From an uncultured Muribaculaceae bacterium (lineage in GTDB: Bacteria > Bacteroidota > Bacteroidia > Bacteroidales > Muribaculaceae): a DNA stretch of 17,226 nt. Positions 6,963 through 13,914 of the stretch are shown one piece after another (positions within the stretch are counted from its first letter, which is position 1; every line of letters starts with the position of its first letter). Made by a program: the position numbers and the translations under genes. The notes under the pieces were generated by a model, which saw nothing but the letters and a program-made list of their open reading frames with translations, made no database searches and had not been told where the DNA came from. Where the stretch lies: the NCBI GenBank assembly GCA_947644475.1, contig CANRZQ010000024.1, positions 1 through 17,226 on the forward strand, written 5' to 3'.

Positions 6963-8062
6963 TATTTCAGTTCAACTTTTACGGTGGGCGGCAAATCGGA
7001 GTTGCGGCGGTCGACGGCGTCTATCACGTTGTGGGCCAGGTGGATAAACGACTGGGCCGTGATAGAGTCGCCAAGGGCTATGGGCGCACCTTCGTCGCCG
7101 TGCCTGCCTACTGCTGCCACAAGCGGAATCTCGGCAAGGAGTTCCACGTGAAACAATTCTTTGAGCCGTTCGGCTCCGCCTTGTCCGAAGATGTAATAGC
7201 GTTCGTCGGGGTGCTTCTCGGGGGTGAACCAAGCCATATTCTCCACCACGCCAAGCACGGGCACGTTCACTTTTTCGCCTGTGAACATGGCGATTCCGCG
7301 GCGTACGTCGGCGAGGGCCACCTCCTGCGGGGTGGTAACAATCACCACGCCTGTTATGCCGAGTGTCTGCACGAGCGAGAGATGTATGTCGCTTGTGCCC
7401 GGAGGCATGTCGATGAGGAAATAGTCGAGTTCGCCCCAGTCGGCCTGTTCGATGAGTTGTGTGAGTGCTTTTGAGGCCATGGCTCCGCGCCACACAAGGG
7501 CGTCGTCGGCGTTGACGAGCAGGCCTATCGACAGCATTTTCACGCCATATTTCTCGATGGGGATGATAAGGTCGCGGCCGTCGACATTGTGCATGTACAC
7601 CTGTTCGTTCTCGACACCGAACATCTTGGGCATCGACGGGCCGAATATATCGGCGTCGAGAAGTCCCACTTTGTAGCCTTCGCGGGCAAGGGCCACGGCG
7701 AGGTTGGCCGATACGGTGGATTTGCCCACTCCGCCTTTGCCCGAGGAGATGCCTATGATGTTTTTTACACCCGGAAGCACTTGCGGCTTGGGCGCGGGGG
7801 CGGCCTGGCGAGTCTTTACCGCGATATTGCCTTGAATTTCAACGTCTTTGCCGACATGGGTGAGGATTGCCGTCTCGGCCGATTTTACGAGCGAGCGGAT
7901 AAACGGGTCGGTCGGACGGTCGAAAATGAGCGAGAACGATACTTTGTTGCCGTCGATGCGCATGTCGTCTTCCACCATGCCGAGCGACACGATGTCTTTG
8001 CCGTTGCCCGGATAGCGCACTGTGCGCAGGGCGTCGAGTATGAGATTGGGATATAGTGTCAT
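6962..8062 (-). CDS. mrp: Mrp/NBP35 family P-loop ATPase, cysteine-free
   Basis: A 366-residue Mrp/ApbC-type ATPase. The family binds and transfers Fe-S clusters to apoproteins in the cytoplasm. An N-terminal MIP18/DUF59-like domain (about 1-85) is joined by an Ala/Pro linker to a deviant Walker A, SGKGGVGKS (107-115). DADIFGPS (137-144), WRGAM (191-195, usually WRGPM), DMPPGTSD (218-225) and VENMAWF (273-279) follow. Where many Mrp proteins have a CxxC pair after the VENM motif, this one has TPEKHPDERYYIFG. I find no cysteine anywhere in the protein, so cluster binding by the classic route is not possible as read. trmB lies 10 bases upstream and aroQ overlaps the stop, an operon arrangement. 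Confidence 0.92.
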   Translation of the reverse strand: MTLYPNLILDALRTVRYPGNGKDIVSLGMVEDDMRIDGNKVSFSLIFDRPTDPFIRSLVKSAETAILTHVGKDVEIQGNIAVKTRQAAPAPKPQVLPGVKNIIGISSGKGGVGKSTVSANLAVALAREGYKVGLLDADIFGPSMPKMFGVENEQVYMHNVDGRDLIIPIEKYGVKMLSIGLLVNADDALVWRGAMASKALTQLIEQADWGELDYFLIDMPPGTSDIHLSLVQTLGITGVVIVTTPQEVALADVRRGIAMFTGEKVNVPVLGVVENMAWFTPEKHPDERYYIFGQGGAERLKELFHVELLAEIPLVAAVGRHGDEGAPIALGDSITAQSFIHLAHNVIDAVDRRNSDLPPTVKVELK

Positions 8063-8072
8063 TGGAAATTGG

Positions 8073-8843
8073 TCATTTGTCGTTAGTGTGTTGCATCAGT
8101 TCCGGCATCTGGATTTCGCCACGTGAGTAACTGCGGTAGGTGTCGGGCTCTATTTCCACGTCTGGCTCCACAAGCGCGGGCTGCGGGGCCAGGGCGAAGC
8201 GGAGGTATTTTATTGTGAGGCCGCGGTCGAGCCATTGCTGCTCATAGTGGGTGCGTATGGGCGGAACGTGACTTTGCAGAGGCGATGCGTAGAGGTCGGT
8301 GATGTCGAAATCGGGCGTGATGCCGTTGGCGCGGAGCATCTCGCGGGTGTAGGTCGACAGGAAGGGGCTGTCGGTTTTCAGATGCACGGTGCCGCCGGGG
8401 GTGAGCACGCGGCGGTACATTTCGAGGAAGCGTGTGCCTGTGAGGCGTTTGCCGGCCTTGCGCATCTGCGGGTCGGGAAATGTAATCCATATTTCCGACA
8501 CTTCTCCGGAAGCGAAGAACTCCGGAAGGAGTTCGATGGAGGTGCGCAGAAAGGCGGCGTTGGCTATGCCTTCTGCCGCTACTTGCCGTGCGCCCGACCA
8601 CATTCTTGCGCCCTTGATGTCGATACCGATGAAATTTTTATCGGGTGTGGTGCGTGCCAGCCCCACGGTATATTCTCCTTTGCCGCATCCGAGTTCAAGC
8701 ACGATAGGATTGTCGTTCTTGAAATATTCATGCCAGCGGCCTTTCAGCGGAAAGCCTTCCGCGCGGAGCACGGAAAACGGATATTGGAACACACATTCGA
8801 GACGGTCCATTTCCGCAAATTTGCGAAGTTTGTTCTTGCCCAT
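8073..8843 (-). CDS. trmB: tRNA (guanine-N7-)-methyltransferase TrmB
   Basis: A 256-residue class I SAM methyltransferase that forms m7G46 in the tRNA variable loop. The SAM-binding loop [10 protein letters not shown] is at about 49-58, [10 protein letters not shown] at 73-82, and the family signature FPDPQ at 132-136, followed by HLKTD and the C-terminal TYR-like segment [12 protein letters not shown] chose the ATG at 8843 (MGKNKLRKF), the usual N-terminus in this phylum; the frame extends upstream to 8906 but that would overlap the end of the preceding gene. A tail of about 30 residues rich in Glu and Pro follows the conserved core and is of unknown use. It is 19 bases after the BspA-like gene and 10 before mrp. 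Confidence 0.93.
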   Translation of the reverse strand: MGKNKLRKFAEMDRLECVFQYPFSVLRAEGFPLKGRWHEYFKNDNPIVLELGCGKGEYTVGLARTTPDKNFIGIDIKGARMWSGARQVAAEGIANAAFLRTSIELLPEFFASGEVSEIWITFPDPQMRKAGKRLTGTRFLEMYRRVLTPGGTVHLKTDSPFLSTYTREMLRANGITPDFDITDLYASPLQSHVPPIRTHYEQQWLDRGLTIKYLRFALAPQPALVEPDVEIEPDTYRSYSRGEIQMPELMQHTNDK

Positions 8844-8865
8844 GCCTGTGTTTAGCCTGTGTTTA
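8844..8865. repeat. Perfect 11-base tandem duplication between genes
   Basis: GCCTGTGTTTA occurs twice in a row (8844-8854 and 8855-8865, plus strand). The second copy contains the TAA stop of the BspA-like gene (8863-8865) and the first abuts the trmB ATG (8841-8843). It sets the spacing between stop and next start. Confidence 0.85.
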
Positions 8866-10326
8866 TTGTCTGATAAGTTTGGATGTCGCGCGGGTGCCGT
8901 CGGCAAGCGTCACGCATATTATGTAGATGCGTGTGCTCCACTGCGAAGTCTCTACCGTGGCTGTGATGGTGCCGGGGGTCACGCGTGTGAGCAGTGTGCC
9001 CGCGGTGTCGTAAAGCACGGCCTCGGCGATTGGCGAATGGGCCGAGCGGATTACTAAATCCGGGCCTTCGAATCGCGCGCTTACTGTCTTTACGGCCTCG
9101 GAGTCGATGGTAAGTGTTGTCGACAGTTTCACGATGTAGAAATCCTGCCACTGTGCGGCTGCCTCGAAACTGTCGGCCATGTCGCCGAGGGCGTAAAGTT
9201 CCACAAGGTCTTGCTTTACGCCCTCCCATACGTTTTCGCCAAGGGCGGGTACGGATGTCATCTCGCGGGCGTCGATGCTTTCCAGCCCGGTCATGCCCTG
9301 CATGGCGTGGTCGCCTATATGCTCGAGAGCCGGATAGAGGTTGAGTTGCACCACCTGCTCCATGCCTTTGAGCGCATATGCGCCTATCGAGGTGGTGGCC
9401 GGGGTGTATGCAGAGGTGATGTCGAGCGAGGTGTCGTTCACATAGGCATAGTCGGGTATCTTGGTGACTTGTGCGTCTACTGTTGCGAGGGCGCCGCAGC
9501 CGAAGAACACGCCTTCGCCGAGGTCTTTCATTGCCGGGCCGAAGGCGGCGTAGGTAAGGGCGGCGTTATGGGCGAACGCCCTTGGGGCGAGCGATGTCAG
9601 GGTCGTCGCCTGCGAGAGGTCGGCCACTTCGAGGCCGGCTCCGGCAAAAGCCTCCATGCCCACCGATTTCAGCGCCGGGCCGAATTCAAACAACGCAAGG
9701 GCGGCGTCGCCCCGGAAGGCGCGGTCGCCTATCGATGTCACGTTTTCCGCGCCATTTACTGTTGCCAGTGCCGTGCATCCGGCAAACATGCGGGCGGGAA
9801 TATCGGTGAGTCCGCCAAGGCTTACATTGTCGAGGGCAGTGCAGTCGGCAAATGCCGATGCGCCGAAACTTGTCTTGCCGTTGAGCGTGACTGTCTTCAA
9901 GGCCGACCCTGCGAAGGCGCCCTCGCCGACAGATGCCACGGACTCGGGAATGAAAATCTCTTCGACAGCGGCTCCGGCGAATGCGGCGTCCTCGACAATG
10001 AGGCGTTCTGTGGCCGGAAATTCAAATTGTGTGAATTGTGCTCCGGCAAAAATGCCCGATGGAATCACATTGTCGGGGTAATACTCATCGTTGGCGCGGT
10101 AAACGGCTATTTCGGCCTTCGAAAGGTCGAGCGACCGCAAATTTTTAAGCCCGGCGATATATTTCAGGTCAATGAATGATATGGGCCCGTCGATTGCGAG
10201 CGAGGAGATATCCGGAGAGTCGCCTACGAGCGATTTCACCTGCCCGGCCCCGTCGGGCGAGATGGTGAGCGCGGCCGCGGAAATCCACGCCGGAAGTATC
10301 ATGCATAATATCTGTATTCTGTTCAT
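8863..10326 (-). CDS. Secreted BspA-like leucine-rich repeat protein
   Basis: A 487-residue predicted exported protein. A signal peptide ([19 protein letters not shown]) is followed by about 300 residues of BspA/LRR_5-type repeats, each with an AF(A/R)G or MFAGC-like core and a following hydrophobic strand such as [11 protein letters not shown] and [10 protein letters not shown]. The repeats end with the typical WQDFYIV at about 410. The last 70 residues form a beta-rich domain ([11 protein letters not shown], then [14 protein letters not shown]) that resembles C-terminal sorting domains of the type IX system; this is suggestive only. Start: an ATG at 10326 gives a good signal peptide; the longer frame from 10407 would start upstream of the -7 box. 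BspA-like proteins often act in adhesion; the substrate here is unknown. trmB follows after 19 bases. Confidence 0.82.
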   Translation of the reverse strand: MNRIQILCMILPAWISAAALTISPDGAGQVKSLVGDSPDISSLAIDGPISFIDLKYIAGLKNLRSLDLSKAEIAVYRANDEYYPDNVIPSGIFAGAQFTQFEFPATERLIVEDAAFAGAAVEEIFIPESVASVGEGAFAGSALKTVTLNGKTSFGASAFADCTALDNVSLGGLTDIPARMFAGCTALATVNGAENVTSIGDRAFRGDAALALFEFGPALKSVGMEAFAGAGLEVADLSQATTLTSLAPRAFAHNAALTYAAFGPAMKDLGEGVFFGCGALATVDAQVTKIPDYAYVNDTSLDITSAYTPATTSIGAYALKGMEQVVQLNLYPALEHIGDHAMQGMTGLESIDAREMTSVPALGENVWEGVKQDLVELYALGDMADSFEAAAQWQDFYIVKLSTTLTIDSEAVKTVSARFEGPDLVIRSAHSPIAEAVLYDTAGTLLTRVTPGTITATVETSQWSTRIYIICVTLADGTRATSKLIRQ

Positions 10327-10383
10327 AGTCGGTATTTTGTGAAGTTGCGTCGGTGCGGCGCGTTGCGTGCCGTGTTCAACTTG

Positions 10384-10415
10384 CAAAGATACGAAATTTT
10401 CTCCCAAATGGCAAA
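10384..10415 (-). promoter_or_regulatory. Promoter of the BspA-like gene
   Basis: On the minus strand TTTG (10412-10415), 20 bases, then TATCTTTG (10384-10391), a full match to the Bacteroidetes consensus. It predicts a leader of about 50 bases to the ATG at 10326 and lies directly after the stop of the upstream regulator gene, so the BspA-like gene, and perhaps trmB-mrp-aroQ, can be transcribed independently of it. Confidence 0.75.
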
Positions 10416-10417
10416 TC

Positions 10418-13330
10418 TTAGAAATTGGATAGGAATTCGGTGAGGTTTACGGCGCGGTCGAGGCCGAGTTTCTTGCGCAGGCGGTAGCGCGACATCTCGA
10501 CGGATCGGAAAGAAATGTTCATGAGCGGGGCTATGTCCTTGGAACTGAGGCCCATTTTAAGATATGCGCAAAGCCGGAGGTCGGCGGGGGTGAGCATCGG
10601 GTATTCTTTCGACAGGCGTGCGAGATAGTTTTCATACACCACGTCGAAATTGCTGGTGAAGTTTTTCCAGTCGTCGTCGTGGCTTATGTTTTCGCTTATG
10701 AGCGATTTTATTTTCTCTATCTGCTTGTCGATTTTCGAGGTGCTTTCCGACGATAGTGTTCCCTGTATGTGCGTGAGGTGGTCGGCTATGTCGAGGAGTA
10801 TCTCGTTTTTGCGTATCACGTTCATTATTATGTTGGAGAGTTCGGCAGTCTTGTGCTTGAAGTCGTATTCAAGTTTTTCCGATTTCAGCCTCTCGATTTC
10901 AAAGTCTTTTTCAAGGGCCTCTTTCTGGGCCGCGCGGTTTATCTCTTCCATTTCGCGGTTTTTGCGCTGCTCCATGGCTGTGGCGGCGCGGCGCGAATAG
11001 ATGCGGAATCCTATCCATCCGAAATACACGGTGGCAAGCACGAGAATGAAATAGAAAAGTTTGGCCACCGAACTGCGATACCATGGCGGGAGCACGGTGA
11101 ATGGGAGCGTGGCATATGCGGTGCGTCCGGTGAAATCGTCGATGGCCTTTACGTGGAACACATAGTCGCCTTCGTGAAGATGGGTATACTCCTTGCCGGT
11201 GGCGTCGGTGAGGGGGCTCCACTGCTTGTCGTAGTTCTCGAGCATCACGGAATAGTGCACGGCTTCGTCGTCGCAAAATTCCCCGGAGAGGTATTCGAAC
11301 CGCAGTGAATTTAGCGAAAATGGCACGGAGAGCACGCGTTCGCTGTCGACGAATATTATGCCTGCATATAGCAGAGAGTCCTGGTTGGCGTATACGGCGG
11401 TGATGCGTGGCGGTATTTCCTGGGGAGGGGTGATGGGGCGGTTGGTCGACACTTCGTAGAATCCGTCGCGGCATGGCACGAGGATCTTGTTGGGTGTCAC
11501 GAAGTTGAGTTGCTCGTAGCCGGGTATGAAGTTTTTTGCAAGGCGCCGGTAGGTGAGCGAGTCGGGTGTGAGCGGAGCCGAGCCGGCCAGGTTGCCTGTA
11601 AGCACGCTTACGCCTCTGTATGATACTACCCACGCCTCGTTGGCCGATGGCGATGCGAATATTCTTGATGTGGAGGTGGGGCCGAGCAGGCGGTTGGTGT
11701 TTTCCTCGGGGATGAAAGTGCCCGACGCCCGGTCGAACCGGTAGATGTTGTCGGCTGTCGACACCACTATTTCTCCGAAAAGGCGCATTACCACGTTGTC
11801 GTTGTCGGAAGGGAGCCCGTCGGCCGATGTGTATAGTTTTACGGTGGTGAATTTAGTGAAGTCGCTGTCGGGTTTCAGCCGGTAGACGCCTTTGAGCCAA
11901 TGGCCAATCCACCATTGCCCGTCGCTGTCTTCGAGCGGCCGGCCGCCAACGTCGGAGTATCCCTTGACTTTGCCGTCGTCGACCCATGCTCCCGATGGAG
12001 TTCGGCGCAGCAGGTGGAAATTGTCGTAAGTGGATGCGAGGGCGTATCCCGGCTTGGCGCGTATAGGCGTCACCGACCATGCTCCCGGGGCATCGTCGAT
12101 TTTGCGAAGCGAATGTCCGGAGCCATAGTATATTCCGGCGTCGCTTGAAATGAAGAGAGTCCGGCCTATTGTGTCGATATTCCATACCTGGCCTTTGAGG
12201 AGCGATTTCACGTCGGGAAGGGCGGCGACAGCCGGAGCCGGGTATTTCAGGGCGTACAGGCCTTGGTTTGTGCCGAGGTAGAGGGTATTGTCTTTGAGCA
12301 GCGTCACGTAGCCGGTTCCGTATGTCGACTCGGCGCCGAGAAGGTTGCGCACCGGCGAGTTGATCTGCACATAGTCGATGCCGTTGTCGAGGCAGAGCCA
12401 GATGTTGCCGGATTTGTCGAAGCCGCAACCAAGCACCGTGTTGTTTTGGAGTCCGGATTCTACATTTATAAATGTGTTTTCGCCAGTGAGGATGTTTTTA
12501 ATCACGGCGCCGTGATTTACGGTGCCGAATATTATCTCATTTTCGGATATGGCGGCTGAGAAGCATTGGTTTTCTTGCAGGAAAGAGTCGATGTCGGTGT
12601 CGTATTTGCGCATTTCGAAGCCGTCGAATGTGAACAGGCCGGAAAAAGACGTGACAACGAGCAGGCGGTTGCCGGGCATTGGCAATAGCGCGCATATCTT
12701 GTCGTGAATCTGGCCTGTCGATGGCATGGTGCCCAGTTCCTCGCCGTTGACACGCGCCAGGCCGCCGTCTTGAAAGCCTACATATATGTCTGTGCCGAAA
12801 ATGGCGGAGGCTGTGATCTTTTTTTGAGATTCTATGTGGCGGCACGTTCCGTCGCGGTTGCATATCAGCATATAGTCGGTCTGGAACCATATGTCGCGGT
12901 CTTTCTTCATGATATGCCATACGTCGGAAAAGCCGGGCGTGTTTTCGGAGAGCGAGGGCACAAGCGAATGGTAGCGTGGGCGGTTGTTGGCTGAGTCGGG
13001 CTCGAAGTATCCGAAGTCATACGACGCGCCTACATATATCCGCCTTGACTCGTTGTCGACGAGGATGCTGCGCACGGCCGTATTGTTGGACACGTTCGCT
13101 TTTTGCCATGTGCGCGAGTCGAAGAGCAGCAGGCCCTCGTTGTTGGCGAAAAGCATGGCTCCGCTGCCGTCCTGTGCCACTGCCCAGTTTTGCGATCCGG
13201 CGGAATATGTGTGGCGGGAAAAGTTTTTAACGATAGGGAATGATGCGTGCGCCACCCCCGGAATCAGGATGGATAGCAACGTTAAAAAATGCATCGCTGC
13301 CGTGATTTTTATTATGGCCGGGCATCTCAT
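10418..13330 (-). CDS. Membrane-tethered beta-propeller / Y_Y_Y / LuxR-type HTH regulator
   Basis: A 970-residue one-component sensor-regulator. After an N-terminal signal/anchor (hydrophobic at about 15-27) comes a long region of propeller-like repeats (about 35-650; for example NWAVAQDGSGAMLFANNEGL and GNIWLCLDNGIDYV). A Y_Y_Y domain (about 680-745, with NYDKQWSPL and EGDYVFHVKAID) leads to a transmembrane helix (about 750-772), a charged coiled coil (about 780-850) and a C-terminal LuxR-type HTH (about 907-970, LTPADLRLCAYLKMGLSSKDI then SVEMSRYRLRKKL). There is no histidine kinase or receiver domain, unlike the hybrid two-component systems with the same sensor. It probably senses an envelope or glycan signal and acts on DNA from the membrane; the ligand is unknown. 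The start at 13330 fits the -7 box at 13358-13365; a start at 13414 would precede it. Confidence 0.85.
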   Translation of the reverse strand: MRCPAIIKITAAMHFLTLLSILIPGVAHASFPIVKNFSRHTYSAGSQNWAVAQDGSGAMLFANNEGLLLFDSRTWQKANVSNNTAVRSILVDNESRRIYVGASYDFGYFEPDSANNRPRYHSLVPSLSENTPGFSDVWHIMKKDRDIWFQTDYMLICNRDGTCRHIESQKKITASAIFGTDIYVGFQDGGLARVNGEELGTMPSTGQIHDKICALLPMPGNRLLVVTSFSGLFTFDGFEMRKYDTDIDSFLQENQCFSAAISENEIIFGTVNHGAVIKNILTGENTFINVESGLQNNTVLGCGFDKSGNIWLCLDNGIDYVQINSPVRNLLGAESTYGTGYVTLLKDNTLYLGTNQGLYALKYPAPAVAALPDVKSLLKGQVWNIDTIGRTLFISSDAGIYYGSGHSLRKIDDAPGAWSVTPIRAKPGYALASTYDNFHLLRRTPSGAWVDDGKVKGYSDVGGRPLEDSDGQWWIGHWLKGVYRLKPDSDFTKFTTVKLYTSADGLPSDNDNVVMRLFGEIVVSTADNIYRFDRASGTFIPEENTNRLLGPTSTSRIFASPSANEAWVVSYRGVSVLTGNLAGSAPLTPDSLTYRRLAKNFIPGYEQLNFVTPNKILVPCRDGFYEVSTNRPITPPQEIPPRITAVYANQDSLLYAGIIFVDSERVLSVPFSLNSLRFEYLSGEFCDDEAVHYSVMLENYDKQWSPLTDATGKEYTHLHEGDYVFHVKAIDDFTGRTAYATLPFTVLPPWYRSSVAKLFYFILVLATVYFGWIGFRIYSRRAATAMEQRKNREMEEINRAAQKEALEKDFEIERLKSEKLEYDFKHKTAELSNIIMNVIRKNEILLDIADHLTHIQGTLSSESTSKIDKQIEKIKSLISENISHDDDWKNFTSNFDVVYENYLARLSKEYPMLTPADLRLCAYLKMGLSSKDIAPLMNISFRSVEMSRYRLRKKLGLDRAVNLTEFLSNF

Positions 13331-13357
13331 GGTTTTGACAAAAGGATTAATTATATG

Positions 13358-13365
13358 CAAAGATA
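13358..13365 (-). promoter_or_regulatory. Promoter of the propeller regulator, -7 box
   Basis: The minus strand reads TATCTTTG, a full TAnnTTTG match, 28-35 bases before the ATG at 13330. I see no good -33 element at 20 bases, which may mean activator dependence. The adjoining TTGCATATA (13352-13360, minus) resembles the TTGCATATG repeats farther up the same gap. Confidence 0.5.
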
Positions 13366-13490
13366 GTGAATATTTTGTTGTGAGTTTGCTTTTTTGCAAA
13401 ATAAAATCGCGCAAAAGGGATTAAATTTTTGAATATATTGAAAATCAGTATTTTATGTTTTTGATGTTGTGGTTGTGTTGAGTGTGATTT

Positions 13491-13533
13491 TTGCATATGT
13501 TGAGTTTTAGTGAGTGCTTTTTTCTTGCATATG
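13491..13533. repeat. TTGCATATG direct repeat, possible operator
   Basis: Identical TTGCATATG at 13491-13499 and 13525-13533, start to start 34 bases. The second copy overlaps the -33 element of the ncRNA promoter. A near copy in inverse orientation (TTGCATATA) sits at the -7 box of the left-hand regulator. These are candidate binding sites for one of the flanking HTH proteins; that is inference. Confidence 0.35.
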
Positions 13534-13555
13534 ACCGATTTGTGGTATATCTTTG
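13524..13555 (+). promoter_or_regulatory. Promoter of the intergenic transcript
   Basis: CTTG (13524-13527), 20 bases, TATCTTTG (13548-13555) on the plus strand. It is a close match to the Bacteroidetes consensus and predicts transcription from about 13560-13563, right at the foot of the hairpin at 13563. No protein-coding gene begins behind it before a terminator. Confidence 0.65.
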
Positions 13556-13561
13556 CATCAC

Positions 13562-13863
13562 AGTTCCGAAGTCAAAAGTGACTCGGCTTAGATCACTTGA
13601 CTTACTTCGGCAACGTCCCTTTTTGCTTTTCTTCGTACAGATTATTCTATATAATCATATCAAGCAAGGGTACAAATTTTCCCCGGTAAAAATCTTTTCA
13701 CGATTCTTTTTTATTTTTTTCTGTTTTTATCCTAAATTTTACACCCAAAATCATAGACTGAATTTATACCACATTTTGCATTTTAATCATCGTTCTCATA
13801 AAATAAGACAAGTAAATGTATTTTGAGTGAAGCGGAATCCGTGAGGATGCCGCTTCATTTTTT
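13562..13863 (+). ncRNA. Putative standalone transcript of about 300 nt (sRNA candidate)
   Basis: This interval is bounded by a good promoter (13524-13555) and an intrinsic terminator (13828-13863), both on the plus strand, and sits between outward-facing genes, so the terminator has no other obvious transcript to stop. The 5' end folds as a hairpin (13563-13614): CCGAAGT pairs with ACTTCGG and GTCAAAAGTGA with TCACTTGAC, with a 2-base bulge and an 11-base loop. The T-rich stretch that follows (13618-13634) could be an earlier 3' end, giving an RNA of about 70 nt. A weak AT hairpin is at 13640-13656. I do not recognise a known RNA family. It could instead be a leader with attenuator for the downstream regulator, but that gene has its own promoter after the terminator. 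Confidence 0.5.
13828..13863 (+). terminator. Intrinsic terminator
   Basis: TGAAGCGG pairs perfectly with CCGCTTCA, with inner ATCC/GGAT and a GTGA loop, followed by six T (13858-13863) on the plus strand only. The minus-strand exit has no T-run. It ends the transcript from the promoter at 13524-13555 and lies just before the -33 box of the next gene. Confidence 0.85.
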
Positions 13864-13874
13864 ATTGTTGCCTT

Positions 13875-13906
13875 TTTGTTTTTGATGGTCTATTTTTGTA
13901 ACTTTG
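13875..13906 (+). promoter_or_regulatory. Promoter of the Cys-rich/TPR regulator
   Basis: TTTG (13875-13878), 20 bases, TAACTTTG (13899-13906), a perfect consensus match. The ATG at 13915 is only 8 bases past the box, so the leader would be a few bases at most. Confidence 0.75.
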
Positions 13907-13914
13907 CAGTTATT

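Larger units (their letters stand above)
13331..13914. other. Divergent regulator intergenic region (three promoters, one terminator)
   Basis: This 584-base, AT-rich gap lies between divergent regulator genes. It holds the minus-strand -7 box (13358-13365), a direct repeat TTGCATATG (13491-13499 and 13525-13533), a complete plus-strand promoter (13524-13555), a hairpin (13563-13614), an intrinsic terminator (13828-13863) and the promoter of the plus-strand regulator (13875-13906). A 111-codon frame crosses it but is rejected as a gene. Confidence 0.7.

Noticed and set aside
6621..7474. Long plus-strand frames opposite aroQ and mrp
   Set aside because: They are antisense shadows of two genes with full motif support.
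13563..13614. tRNA or tmRNA
   Set aside because: It makes a single bulged hairpin with no cloverleaf, no T-arm consensus and no CCA end.
13491..13826. A 111-codon plus-strand frame upstream of the TPR regulator
   Set aside because: It starts before the promoter at 13524-13555, spans the hairpin and an AT-rich stretch, and its composition (Phe, Ile, Tyr, Arg) is that of translated AT-rich non-coding DNA.
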